This document shows, piece by piece, positions 53,076-61,844 of a DNA stretch of 64,000 bases. The DNA comes from Cohnella sp. (lineage in GTDB: Bacteria > Bacillota > Bacilli > Paenibacillales > Paenibacillaceae). The stretch spans positions 21,443 to 85,442 of the forward strand of contig JAQBPQ010000030.1 in the NCBI GenBank assembly GCA_028287445.1, given 5' to 3'. Position numbers and translations under genes: made by a program. The notes beneath the pieces are model-generated. The model had not been told where the DNA came from. It searched no databases and saw only the letters and a list, made by a program, of their open reading frames with translations. The number at the start of each line of letters is the position of its first letter. Within the stretch, counting starts at the first letter, position 1.

Positions 53076-53777
53076 TTATAATCTTCGTACCATATCGTCG
53101 ACGATAGCGAACGACCGATTGGCCGCCTCTACCGTAAATTCCTCGAAATTCACGTGCGCCGAACCGTCCGCTTTGTCGGACATGGAACGGATGATCACAT
53201 GGGGAATGGCGTTCATATGGCATACCTGAGCGACCGATGCGCCTTCCATTTCCGTGCAGGTGCCGCCCAGCTGCTCATGCAGTTGTCTGACCGTTTCACG
53301 GTCGGCGATGAATTGGTCGCCGGAAAGCACCTTGCCGGTGCGGCACCGGCCGGGAAACACCCGCTCCCCAGCCTCTTCCGCCAGCCGGATCAATTCCGGA
53401 TCAGACGGAAAGTCGGACACATCTTGATAAGGGATGACACCGCGGGCGTATCCGAGTGGAGTCACGTCCATATCATGCTGGACGGAGCTGCGGGAGACGA
53501 CGATATCGCCGATCTCGAGAGACGGATCCACAGCTCCAGCCACGCCGGTAAAGATGACGGCGTCCGCGCCGAAACGGTCGATCAGCACTTGTGTGCAGAC
53601 GGCTGCGTTGACTTTACCTACTCCAGATTTGCACAATACCGTTTTCTTACCGTGAAAGTCACCCACATGATAGGTAATCCCGGCATGATTTTGCACTTGT
53701 TCATTTTTCAGTTCCCGCTGCAGCAACGCGATTTCTTCCCGCATCGCCCCGATGATGCCGATCGTTCCCAAATTCAA
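53076..53777 (-). CDS. mtnN: 5'-methylthioadenosine/S-adenosylhomocysteine nucleosidase
   Basis: Cleaves MTA and SAH to adenine in methionine recycling. 233 residues from a TTG six bases after AAAGGTG (GTG at 53786 is an alternative). Seen: GIIGAMREEI, SGVGKVNAA, GVAGAVDP, and the catalytic-acid region MEGASVAQ and SDKADGSA. Convergent with acuC. Independent of the sugar genes. Confidence 0.95.
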   Translation of the reverse strand: MNLGTIGIIGAMREEIALLQRELKNEQVQNHAGITYHVGDFHGKKTVLCKSGVGKVNAAVCTQVLIDRFGADAVIFTGVAGAVDPSLEIGDIVVSRSSVQHDMDVTPLGYARGVIPYQDVSDFPSDPELIRLAEEAGERVFPGRCRTGKVLSGDQFIADRETVRQLHEQLGGTCTEMEGASVAQVCHMNAIPHVIIRSMSDKADGSAHVNFEEFTVEAANRSFAIVDDMVRRL

Positions 53778-53798
53778 CAGAATCACCTTTCTTGGTCA

Positions 53799-53845
53799 GG
53801 ACAAAGCCCCGCGGCGGGAAATAGATCCCTCGCGGGGCTTTGTCC
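53799..53845. terminator. Long perfect inverted repeat between mtnN and ccpA
   Basis: GGACAAAGCCCCGCG pairs with CGCGGGGCTTTGTCC, 15 perfect base pairs with a 17-base loop. It is 20 bases after the ccpA stop. No T run follows, but it probably acts as its terminator. Confidence 0.6.
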
Positions 53846-53865
53846 GTGGTTTCGTTATACCAGGC

Positions 53866-54876
53866 TTATGCTTTGGGGCCGGCGACGGATTGGCGCGACA
53901 CCAGCTCGTGCGGCAGCGTCACCTTCACATTCTCCACCGATTCTTTCTTCATGAGCTTCGTCAGAAGACGCATGGATACGGCACCGATATCATACATCGG
54001 TTGCGCGACCGTCGTCAGCTGCGGACGCACCATGGAAGCCATGCGGCTGTTATCCACACTGATCACGGACATATCGGCAGGCACGGCCACGCCTGCATCC
54101 TGGAGGCTGTGGATCGCACCGATCGCCATTTCGTCCGTGGCGGCGAAAATCGCCGTCGGCCGTTCGGACAACTCCAAGAAATACTGGGTCGCTTCAATAC
54201 CGGATTCGTATTTGTAGTTGCCTACCCGCACATAATCCTCACGATACTTCAAGCCAGCTTTCTCCAGCGCGCGCTTGTAGCCTTGGAATCGGGCATAGCC
54301 GTTCGCAGGATCCTGAAGGGTGCCGCTGATCATCGCGATGTTGCGATGGCCTTCTTGGATGAGCTTGGTCACGGCGTCGAAAGCCGCGCCTTCATGATCG
54401 ATATCAACCGAAGGTATCCCGCCCTTCTCGTCGGTCGTCGCGCAGAGCACGACCGGCACGTTGGAAGTGCTGAATGCCTGCAAATGCTCGTCCGTTACCG
54501 TCCCGCCCATAAACAGCAGGCCGTCCACCTGTTTCTCAAGCAGTGTGTTGATGACGCGGATTTCCTTGTCTTTGCGTTTGTCGGCGTTGCAGAGGATGAT
54601 GTTGTAATGGTACATATTGGCAATATCCTCGATGCCGCGCGCCACTTCGGCAAAAATCGCGTTGGCGATGTCCGGAATGACGACACCGACCGTGGTTGTT
54701 TTCTTGCTCGCCAAGCCGCGAGCGACGGCGTTAGGACGGTAGCCGAGCCGTTCAATGGCTTCAAAAACTTTTTTCCGCGTTTGCGGCTTCACGTTGGGAT
54801 TGTTGTTGACGACACGGGAAACCGTGGCCATCGACACCCCGGCTTCACGAGCCACGTCATAAATGGTTACCGTCAC
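53866..54876 (-). CDS. ccpA: Catabolite control protein A
   Basis: LacI-family master regulator of carbon catabolite control. The N-terminal helix-turn-helix [20 protein letters not shown] and hinge [16 protein letters not shown] match B. subtilis CcpA closely, followed by the two-lobed effector/HPr-Ser-P binding domain. The GTG at 54876 follows GGAG by nine bases. 336 residues. It sits near acuAC/acsA and ytxJ, as in B. subtilis, and can act at the cre-like site upstream of acsA. Confidence 0.95.
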   Translation of the reverse strand: MTVTIYDVAREAGVSMATVSRVVNNNPNVKPQTRKKVFEAIERLGYRPNAVARGLASKKTTTVGVVIPDIANAIFAEVARGIEDIANMYHYNIILCNADKRKDKEIRVINTLLEKQVDGLLFMGGTVTDEHLQAFSTSNVPVVLCATTDEKGGIPSVDIDHEGAAFDAVTKLIQEGHRNIAMISGTLQDPANGYARFQGYKRALEKAGLKYREDYVRVGNYKYESGIEATQYFLELSERPTAIFAATDEMAIGAIHSLQDAGVAVPADMSVISVDNSRMASMVRPQLTTVAQPMYDIGAVSMRLLTKLMKKESVENVKVTLPHELVSRQSVAGPKA

Positions 54877-54942
54877 AATTATTCGCTCCATTGTTATGAT
54901 CGGAATGGCATAAAGCTTGTCCGGTCATGGATTATTAAGGTA

Positions 54943-54971
54943 ATGATACGACAAAACTACCGGATTCGCAA
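54943..54971 (-). promoter_or_regulatory. Promoter of ccpA
   Basis: TTGCGA and TATCAT on the minus strand with a 17-base spacer, about 65 bases before the start. Confidence 0.65.
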
Positions 54972-55002
54972 TGTTCCCGGTTTACCGGCGCAAATTCGGC
55001 AA

Positions 55003-55365
55003 TCAGTGACCTGCCGCAGCGGGCTGGCCCAGTTTCTCCGTCAAAAAATCGTATGTGATACGCCAATGCGATTCATTCCATACAGGCTTGCCGTCTTGGA
55101 TCAAAATCGCCTGCGGCGATTCGTGCTTCACGCTTAGCGCCTCCGCTACCGCGTTGCTTACCGGTCGATTCTCCAGCACATGAACGATCGCAAAATCAAC
55201 CTTCGGAGATTCCGAATCCCCTGCATAATGAACGTAATCTTCGTGAGCACCCGCGCTGACCGAACAGCTGGTGCTGTGCTTGAATAAAAGCAACGGCCGC
55301 GAGGAGGTGCCTTGAAGAGCCTCTTCCCATTGTTCCACATTCGTTAACTGACGAATGTCCGCCAT
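55003..55365 (-). CDS. ytxJ: Bacilliredoxin-like YtxJ (BrxC family)
   Basis: A 120-residue thioredoxin-fold protein of the monothiol bacilliredoxin group, acting in bacillithiol redox balance. The single active-site cysteine is in HSTSCSVS; KHESPQAIL and WRITYD are conserved. AGGAGG precedes the ATG. Upstream of ccpA, as in B. subtilis. Its presence implies a bacillithiol-using organism. Confidence 0.92.
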   Translation of the reverse strand: MADIRQLTNVEQWEEALQGTSSRPLLLFKHSTSCSVSAGAHEDYVHYAGDSESPKVDFAIVHVLENRPVSNAVAEALSVKHESPQAILIQDGKPVWNESHWRITYDFLTEKLGQPAAAGH

Positions 55366-55435
55366 CCGATACGCCTCCTTGAAAATGCTTTGTTTGTTTT
55401 CATGGTAGCAGAAATCAGGATGGACCGCAAAAAAG

Positions 55436-55846
55436 TTACGATATGTATACCGAGTTTAACTGGGATAAGCGGCTCTGCAGCTCGGCTTTCCAGTTCTCGT
55501 CCCCGACGGATGAGGCGATCAGCCACAGGTCGAGCAGCTCGTTCGTCCTCTCTTCCGCCGCCCGGGTGACCACCGTCTTGTGAAGCGTTTCGGCTCCCTC
55601 GGAAGCTGCCGACAAAATGCCCGCCCATTCATGAATCTGATCGAACGGGATCGTACGGGCAACCGGCCGGGGTCCAAGTCCGCCGATCAGCCGGCTTATG
55701 TCTTCTTTTACTCCGGAAAACACTTCGTTACGTCCGCATTGCGAGCAGCAATAGACTGGCACTCTCGTGATGTTTACTTTGCGGGCAAATATAATCGTAC
55801 GCAGCAGCAGTTTTTGGGTGTCGCCGCAATCGCATCGCTTATCCAA
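55436..55846 (-). CDS. Hypothetical small zinc-ribbon-like protein
   Basis: A 136-residue product, unrecognised. The N-terminal third has CDCGDTQ and CCSQCG, a four-to-five-cysteine pattern suggesting a zinc ribbon; the rest is helical with AAEERTNELLDLW. The TTG at 55846 is spaced about ten bases from GGAG; an ATG at 55885 is an alternative without a site. Transcribed in the same direction as vanZ-like and ytxJ. Confidence 0.65.
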   Translation of the reverse strand: MDKRCDCGDTQKLLLRTIIFARKVNITRVPVYCCSQCGRNEVFSGVKEDISRLIGGLGPRPVARTIPFDQIHEWAGILSAASEGAETLHKTVVTRAAEERTNELLDLWLIASSVGDENWKAELQSRLSQLNSVYIS

Positions 55847-55886
55847 CGGGGTATCTCTCCTCATAAAAATTAGAGCTTTCCTCATT

Positions 55887-56378
55887 TTATTCGAGGTTCC
55901 CCGGGTGATTCCTGCCTTGACGGGATTTGTAAAGTCTGGAACTTCCGTTGCCCCCAAAATATCCGATCAGAAGCAGAATCAGACAAGCCGCCGCAGCGCC
56001 GATGGTGTCATGCCACAAGTCTTTCAGGTCCGGTGTCCGGTTCGGCACGTAGGCCTGATGCCACTCATCGCTCGCCCCGTACAAAACGCAGATGACGATG
56101 ATCCATAAAACCCCTCGCCATGTGAATGCATGCCGGCCCAGCGCAAAGGCGACCGTCAGCGCTAAAACAAAATAGGCCGCATAGTGTACCGGATCGAAGC
56201 TTTGAAGCCCTGGAAGAAAGTCGCGGAACAGCGGCAGCCAGCTGTCTAACTGACCTCCCGTACGCGAAGAAAGCACGAAAATAACGGCCATGCAAACGAG
56301 CGCCGGAACGAAACGCCAACGGCGAACGCGAGAAGAACGGCTTTGACGCCTGGATGAACGCGGTATTCTTGATGACAT
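55887..56378 (-). CDS. VanZ-family membrane protein
   Basis: A 163-residue membrane protein with an N-terminal basic stretch and four membrane helices. VanZ features include FVLSSRTGGQ, DPVHYAAYF and the YGASDEWHQAYVPNRTPDLKDLWHDTIG segment. VanZ-type proteins are linked to cell-wall antibiotic tolerance, but this subfamily is mostly uncharacterised. The ATG at 56378 follows AAGGGGG. It is divergent from the PfpI-like gene. Confidence 0.88.
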   Translation of the reverse strand: MSSRIPRSSRRQSRSSRVRRWRFVPALVCMAVIFVLSSRTGGQLDSWLPLFRDFLPGLQSFDPVHYAAYFVLALTVAFALGRHAFTWRGVLWIIVICVLYGASDEWHQAYVPNRTPDLKDLWHDTIGAAAACLILLLIGYFGGNGSSRLYKSRQGRNHPGNLE

Positions 56379-56522
56379 CGGTTCGGACCCCCTTCGCGGA
56401 TGTCTCCCCTTTTGATGAAGAAGAGCGCCCGTTTTGATACAATGAAGTTCTGGCAGGACAATGAGGGTCGGTGCAAGCGGCCGGCCATTGTCCGTCGATG
56501 GAACGAGGAGGGAATGGCAATC

Positions 56523-57044
56523 ATGTCGGAAATGAAAAAAGTCGTCTGTCTTGTGGATGACGAATTCGAAGATTTGGAATTGTGGTACCCGGTATACCGG
56601 GTACGCGAAGAAGGCGCAGAAGTGGTGTTCGCCGGTCCTGAACGCGGCCGCAAGCATATCGGCAAATACGGAGTGCCCGCAGTGGCGGACATCTCCTACG
56701 ATGAGTTGGATGCGGACCGGTTCGACGGTCTGCTGGTGCCGGGAGGCTGGGCGCCGGATAAAATCCGCCGGGATGCCCGCGTGCTCAATTTCGTACGCCG
56801 CATGAACGACGCCGGCAAACCGATCGGCCATATCTGCCATGCAGGATGGGTGCTGATCTCGGCGAAAATCGGAGCCGGGCGTATTCTGACCTCCACACCC
56901 GGGATCCGGGATGATTGGGAAAACGCCGGCGCCAAATGGATCGACGAGCCGGTCGTCGTGGACGGAAATTTCATTTCCGCACGCCGTCCGCCTGACTTGC
57001 CTCCTTACGCGAAGGCATTCTGCGATAAACTATTCGGTCGGTAA
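56523..57044 (+). CDS. PfpI/DJ-1-family protein (type 1 glutamine-amidotransferase-like)
   Basis: A 173-residue DJ-1/PfpI protein of the YraA/YfkM type. The nucleophile elbow GHICHAGW carries the cysteine and the upstream glutamate is in DDEFEDLEL. Such proteins act in general or carbonyl stress protection. Two ATGs at 56514 and 56523 compete; GGAGG is too near the first. No partner genes. Confidence 0.9.
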   Translation: MSEMKKVVCLVDDEFEDLELWYPVYRVREEGAEVVFAGPERGRKHIGKYGVPAVADISYDELDADRFDGLLVPGGWAPDKIRRDARVLNFVRRMNDAGKPIGHICHAGWVLISAKIGAGRILTSTPGIRDDWENAGAKWIDEPVVVDGNFISARRPPDLPPYAKAFCDKLFGR

Positions 57045-57115
57045 GATCACAACGGTATCGTATATTTGAGCCTTCGGCAAAGCGGTGCAGCTGGGACCAT
57101 CGTGCCGGAGGTTAT

Positions 57116-58882
57116 TTATTGCCGCGATTTCACACCCGGCCGCAGCCTAACCGGCCTTTGCGCCATCTTCTCGTGAAAATTGGCTGCCCGTTCCCGGACT
57201 TCCATGGCCGTACGGCACCGGAGAAGCTCTTCCAGCACGCTCCGGCTGTCGGTCGCCCTGGTCCGGAGCATGCTTTCCTTGATCGGTAAAATCGCATGGG
57301 CCGACAAGCTTAACTCCTCGATGCCCAGTCCCAGCCAGATCGGCAGCGCCAGAACGTCTCCGGCTAATTCGCCGCATACGCTAACCGGAATACCGCGCCG
57401 TTTGGCCGCTTCCGTCACGCTTGCGAGCATTCGGATGACCGCCGGATGAAACGGCTCATACAGATGATTGATCTTCTCATTCATCCGGTCGACCGCCAGC
57501 GTGAACTGCACCAAATCGTTCGTTCCGATGCTGAAAAACGCAGCTTCCTCCGCGAGCAAATCTGCAATAGCGACTGCCGCGGGTACTTCGATCATGATGC
57601 CGGCGGGCACATCGGACCGATGGCGAACCCCTTCCGCCTCCAGTTCCGCCTGTGCTTCCGCCAGCACCGCATTCGCCTCCCGCACCTCTTCCACCGAAGC
57701 GATGAGCGGATACATGATCTGAACGTCCCCATAGGCAGCGGCCCGCAGAAGAGCGCGAAGCTGGATTTTGAACAGGTCTTTGCGGTCCAAGCTGAATCGG
57801 ATCGCCCGGTACCCGAGAAACGGATTGTCTTCCTCCGGCATTTCGTGGTAATCGAGCTGCTTATCGCCCCCAATATCCAAGGTACGGATGATGAGCGGCT
57901 TGCCATCGAGCTTTATGGCCGCCGCCCGGTATACCTCAAATTGCTCGTCTTCAGAAGGGAAATGATCACGGTCCATATACAAAAACTCCGTGCGGAACAA
58001 GCCGACTCCTTCCGCCCCGCTTCCGAGCGCCGCTTCCAGCTCCTTGAGTGAGCTGATGTTGGCCGCAAGCGTAAGTGAAAAACCGTCCGGTGTCACTGAC
58101 GGTACCCGGGCCAAAGCAAGCAGCTGCTCCCGATCGGACAGTTGGCGTTGACGCATTTCATTATAGCGGGTTACAGTTTCCGCATCGGGTTCGACATGCA
58201 GCACGCCGGCTCCGCCGTCCACGATGAGCAGGTCCCCCGTTGCGACCGACTTGTCGAGTTTGCCCTCCATGCCCATCACGAGCGGAATGCCGAACGCCCG
58301 AGCCATAATCGCGGCATGCGAAGTCGGGCTGCCAATCATCGTGGCAATCCCAAGCACGAGTTCAGGCTTCATATGGATCAACTGGGAAGGCGACAACTCA
58401 CGCACAACCAATATGAACGGCTGCGTGTTTTCCGGAAGGGCAATTTCCGGTACGCCGAGCAGATGTTTCAACAAACGATTGCCGACGTCCTTAATGTCGA
58501 GTGCGCGTTCCTTCATATATTCGTCGTCCAGCAGGTCGAACATTGTAACGAAGTGGTCGATCGCTTCTTTGACTGCCACTTCCGCTGCCTTGTATTGGCG
58601 CTGGATGAGGCCCTGGATTTCATTCATGAACACGGGGTCGTCCAGTATAGCCATATGGGCGTCAAAAATGCTCGACTCCTGCACCCCGACCGCTTCATCG
58701 AGCTCGGATTTGATGCGGACAATTTCGTTTTTGGATCTGCGCACCCCTTCATACAAGCGTTCGAATTCTTTGGCCAAATCGGACACGTCGATTTTCTGAT
58801 CCGGGAGTTCCCACTCCCAGTGCGGCAAGACGAATGCTTTGCCGATTGCGATGCCGTCTGATGCGCCCAATGCCTGTATCAC
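57116..58882 (-). CDS. ptsI: Phosphoenolpyruvate-protein phosphotransferase (PTS enzyme I)
   Basis: Transfers phosphate from PEP to HPr. 588 residues. The phospho-histidine is in GSPTSHAAIMAR (the usual GGRTSH has Ser-Pro here), followed by the PEP-binding barrel with GLFRTEFLYMDRD and VSVCGELAGD. The GTG at 58882 overlaps the ptsG stop by four bases (GTGA). The usual ptsH between them is absent. Confidence 0.95.
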   Translation of the reverse strand: MIQALGASDGIAIGKAFVLPHWEWELPDQKIDVSDLAKEFERLYEGVRRSKNEIVRIKSELDEAVGVQESSIFDAHMAILDDPVFMNEIQGLIQRQYKAAEVAVKEAIDHFVTMFDLLDDEYMKERALDIKDVGNRLLKHLLGVPEIALPENTQPFILVVRELSPSQLIHMKPELVLGIATMIGSPTSHAAIMARAFGIPLVMGMEGKLDKSVATGDLLIVDGGAGVLHVEPDAETVTRYNEMRQRQLSDREQLLALARVPSVTPDGFSLTLAANISSLKELEAALGSGAEGVGLFRTEFLYMDRDHFPSEDEQFEVYRAAAIKLDGKPLIIRTLDIGGDKQLDYHEMPEEDNPFLGYRAIRFSLDRKDLFKIQLRALLRAAAYGDVQIMYPLIASVEEVREANAVLAEAQAELEAEGVRHRSDVPAGIMIEVPAAVAIADLLAEEAAFFSIGTNDLVQFTLAVDRMNEKINHLYEPFHPAVIRMLASVTEAAKRRGIPVSVCGELAGDVLALPIWLGLGIEELSLSAHAILPIKESMLRTRATDSRSVLEELLRCRTAMEVRERAANFHEKMAQRPVRLRPGVKSRQ

Positions 58883-60771
58883 GAGTCCACCCCCTGCGCT
58901 TTCTCTTCTCTCTGACGAACGACCACCGACATGACGGCCGCCTGCCCCTTTTTCACTGTTTTATAAGGTGCAAACCGCCAAGAACGAACGATGTCCGGAT
59001 TAGTGATCACCATTGGAGTGGCCAACGATTTGGCGTGACGCCGGAGCGTCGGCAGATGGAATCGCAGCAGAGGCTGTCCGGGAGACACCTCGTCCCCTTC
59101 CTTGGCCAGTGCGGTGAACCCTTTACCGTTTAACTGCGACGAGTCAATCCCGACGTGCAGCAGCACTTCCAGTCCGTCCTCCGTTTGGATGCCTACGGCA
59201 TGCAGCGAAGGGTGAATATGGATGATCTTGCCTTTGACCGGGGCTACCAATTCCCCTTTGTCCGGGATAAACGCGACCCCACGTCCGACCAACCGTTTGG
59301 CGAAAATCGGGTCGTCCACTTCTTCGAGCGGAATCATCCGTCCCTGCACCGGCGCATGGAACTGTACCTGTTGCACGTCTTGCAGCATGAGCTTTTGGAT
59401 TTCTTCGCGGATCAATTCGGAATAGGTGCCGAATACGACCTGAACGTGGCCGCCGCCGAGCCGGATGACGCCTGCGGCGCCCAGATGGCGCAGCGCTTGA
59501 ACGTCGATTCGCCGGTCATCCTCGAGCGAGAGCCGGAGTCTCGTGATACAGGCATCGAGACGAAGCAGGTTTTGTTTGCCGCCAAGCGACTGCAGAATGA
59601 GCGGGGCGCGGTAGGGAATGTCGCCGGCCCAGTCGTCCAATCGGGTCGCATCCTCGCGTCCCGGTGTAGCCAGCTGGAAACGGCGGATGCTCCACCGGAA
59701 CAGCACGTAATACAACAAACCAACGGCCAAACCGAGCGGCAGCAGCAGCCAGCCGCGGGTGGAAAGCGGAAGGTTGATCACATACTCCAGCGCACCCGCC
59801 GAGAAACTGAAGCCGTGACGAATGCCGAGCTCGTAGGTCAGCCACATGATTCCGCCGGACAACAAGGCATGCACGAGGAACAAATAGGGGGCCACAAACA
59901 GGAATGCGAATTCCACCGGCTCCGTCACACCTGTCAGAAACGATCCGAGCGCGGCGATCCGCAACTGTTTGGATATTTTCGGCTTCAAGTCCTCCCTTGC
60001 CTCGTGGATGATGGCGAACGCCACCGCCGGCAGCGCGAACATAATCGTCGGGTACAACCCCGCCATATAAGCGCCCGAGTTGGGATCGCCCGCGAAAAAC
60101 CGCGGCATATCGCCGAAATAAACGGCACCGCTCGAATCCGTATATTCGCCTACCTGGAACCAGAACACATGATTAAGCAAATGATGAAGCCCGAAAGCAA
60201 CCAAAATCCGATGCAAAAAACCGTACAAGAAAATGCCGAAACCTCCGGCGGATCCAACCAGGGTGCCGGCCGACGAAGCGAGACCGGCCAAGCTGTGCCC
60301 CGCCGCGATCATCAGCCAAGCGAACAGCAAAGAGAAAGCACTCATAAATAAGGGAACAAACCGGGTCCCCCCGAAAAATTGCAAAAACTCCGGCAGCTGA
60401 AATGACTTGAACCGCTCATGTGCCCACCCCGTGGCCATTCCGATGACCACGCTGGCGAACATGGAAGGCTGAACGCCTCCCGGGTCGTAGGTTTGGGTGA
60501 CCACTGTGAATACGATCATTCCCGCCAAAGCCGCGATTCCGGCAGCGGCCGTCTGATTGGACAAACCCAGAGCAATGCCGACGGCGAATATATAAGGGGT
60601 ATATTGAAACATCGCGAGGCCGCCTGCGTGAAGCAAATCCGGTACTTGCGGCCAGCCCATGGCTTCCCAGGGCAATCTCGCGAGCATAAGAAATATCGCG
60701 GCTGCGGGCAGCACCGTCATCGGCAGCATCATAGCCCGTCCAAGCCGTTGGAGATAGCCCACTCCGAACAT
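58879..60771 (-). CDS. ptsG: PTS glucose-family transporter, IICBA fused (PtsG/NagE type)
   Basis: A 630-residue fused permease in IIC-IIB-IIA order. IIC (about 1-365) has the membrane helices and GVTEPVEFAFLF. IIB carries its phospho-cysteine in DACITRLRL and IIA its histidine in LLHVGIDSS. Sugar could be glucose or N-acetylglucosamine; not resolved. The ATG at 60771 is preceded by GGGGTG and the promoter overlaps the longer frame, supporting this start. First gene of the ptsG-ptsI operon. Confidence 0.92.
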   Translation of the reverse strand: MFGVGYLQRLGRAMMLPMTVLPAAAIFLMLARLPWEAMGWPQVPDLLHAGGLAMFQYTPYIFAVGIALGLSNQTAAAGIAALAGMIVFTVVTQTYDPGGVQPSMFASVVIGMATGWAHERFKSFQLPEFLQFFGGTRFVPLFMSAFSLLFAWLMIAAGHSLAGLASSAGTLVGSAGGFGIFLYGFLHRILVAFGLHHLLNHVFWFQVGEYTDSSGAVYFGDMPRFFAGDPNSGAYMAGLYPTIMFALPAVAFAIIHEAREDLKPKISKQLRIAALGSFLTGVTEPVEFAFLFVAPYLFLVHALLSGGIMWLTYELGIRHGFSFSAGALEYVINLPLSTRGWLLLPLGLAVGLLYYVLFRWSIRRFQLATPGREDATRLDDWAGDIPYRAPLILQSLGGKQNLLRLDACITRLRLSLEDDRRIDVQALRHLGAAGVIRLGGGHVQVVFGTYSELIREEIQKLMLQDVQQVQFHAPVQGRMIPLEEVDDPIFAKRLVGRGVAFIPDKGELVAPVKGKIIHIHPSLHAVGIQTEDGLEVLLHVGIDSSQLNGKGFTALAKEGDEVSPGQPLLRFHLPTLRRHAKSLATPMVITNPDIVRSWRFAPYKTVKKGQAAVMSVVVRQREEKAQGVDS

Positions 60772-60796
60772 GCGGCGACACCCCTTCTCTTTCTCG

Positions 60797-60825
60797 ATGG
60801 TAAGCCGACTCCATGGTTTTGTCAA
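60797..60825 (-). promoter_or_regulatory. Promoter of ptsG-ptsI
   Basis: Perfect TTGACA and TACCAT on the minus strand with a 17-base spacer, 26 bases before the start. I saw no RAT antiterminator or cre consensus here. Confidence 0.7.
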
Positions 60826-60877
60826 AGACCCGGGGATTTTCGGCTATCTTACCGTTTCCGGTGTCTTCGAGGACGTT

Positions 60878-61714
60878 TCATTCGCTGTATTGCCTGCGAA
60901 ATTGTACCGGAGTCATGCCTGCCACTCTGCGAAACGTAGAGACAAAATGGCTATAATCCTGAAACCCGACGGCTGCGGAAATCTTTTTCACCGCCCAAGC
61001 GCGGTCCGACAGCAGCAGTTCCTTCGATTTCTGGATGCGGAATTGCAGCAAATATTGATAAGGGCTGACGCCCCAACTTTTACGGAACAGCGTGTTTAAA
61101 TGCTGCGAACTGATGGCCAGCTCGTCCGCCAATCGTGTGAGCCCCAAATTCGGGTCGTCGTACTCCTCTTCGATCAACAGATAAACCGGTGTCAGCCTTT
61201 CGTGCCCTTTAGACAATGACGGTTGCCCGCTCACTTGCCCATACTGCTTGATTTGCGACAAAAAGGCGTACACCTCGTGAGACCCGTTAATCCCCGCGAA
61301 GTCGAAGCTGTATCGGCATTTTTCCTCAAACTGCTTATGTAAGGCAGAGAGCGGACAATCCGTTTCCCAACGAATCGGCAGCATATGCTGGATGTCCAGG
61401 GCCGCGATAATGGCATGGGCAAGCGCCCCGTCGAAGGTCAAATACCAAGTCGACCAATTCCGGTTTTCCGCGCTGTAACTGTGCGGCACATGAGGCTTAA
61501 TAAGCAGCCCGTGATTCGCCGGTAATTTCACGGTGCTCCCGTTCATCGTAAACTCGCCGCAGCCATCCACCGTGTGAAGCCAATGAAAACATGGAAAACC
61601 GTTGTCGCGGCTGATCGGACTTTGGTGTTCGGTATATCCCACGCTGGTGAGATGAAGAGGCAAACGCCGATCGCGCTCTGTTGTGACCAAATGTCTGCTG
61701 TAATACTGATCCAT
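60878..61714 (-). CDS. AraC-family transcriptional regulator
   Basis: A 278-residue activator. An N-terminal cupin-like sugar-binding domain (about 10-160, with HTVDGCGEFTMNG) precedes two helix-turn-helix motifs (LADELAISSQHLNTLFRKSWGVSP and AVGFQDYSHFVSTFRRVAGMTP). AAGGATCACG precedes the ATG. It is divergent from the dehydrogenase/isomerase pair across an AT-rich 130-base region, so it probably regulates them. Confidence 0.9.
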   Translation of the reverse strand: MDQYYSRHLVTTERDRRLPLHLTSVGYTEHQSPISRDNGFPCFHWLHTVDGCGEFTMNGSTVKLPANHGLLIKPHVPHSYSAENRNWSTWYLTFDGALAHAIIAALDIQHMLPIRWETDCPLSALHKQFEEKCRYSFDFAGINGSHEVYAFLSQIKQYGQVSGQPSLSKGHERLTPVYLLIEEEYDDPNLGLTRLADELAISSQHLNTLFRKSWGVSPYQYLLQFRIQKSKELLLSDRAWAVKKISAAVGFQDYSHFVSTFRRVAGMTPVQFRRQYSE

Positions 61715-61844
61715 CGTGATCCTTCACTTTCATTTTTTTAAATGGGATACGTTATATATTATATTTTATTTGGCCTTTTCTTGCATTAAGATAAGGGTGT
61801 CAGTTGGTTTTTTTTATATCCATACATACGGGAGGATAAGGTAA

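Noticed and set aside
53752-55137. 461-codon open frame on the + strand
   Set aside because: Runs antisense through ccpA and part of ytxJ; no homology.
59155-60351. 398-codon open frame on the + strand
   Set aside because: Antisense to ptsG; Gln/Arg-rich and without recognisable motifs.
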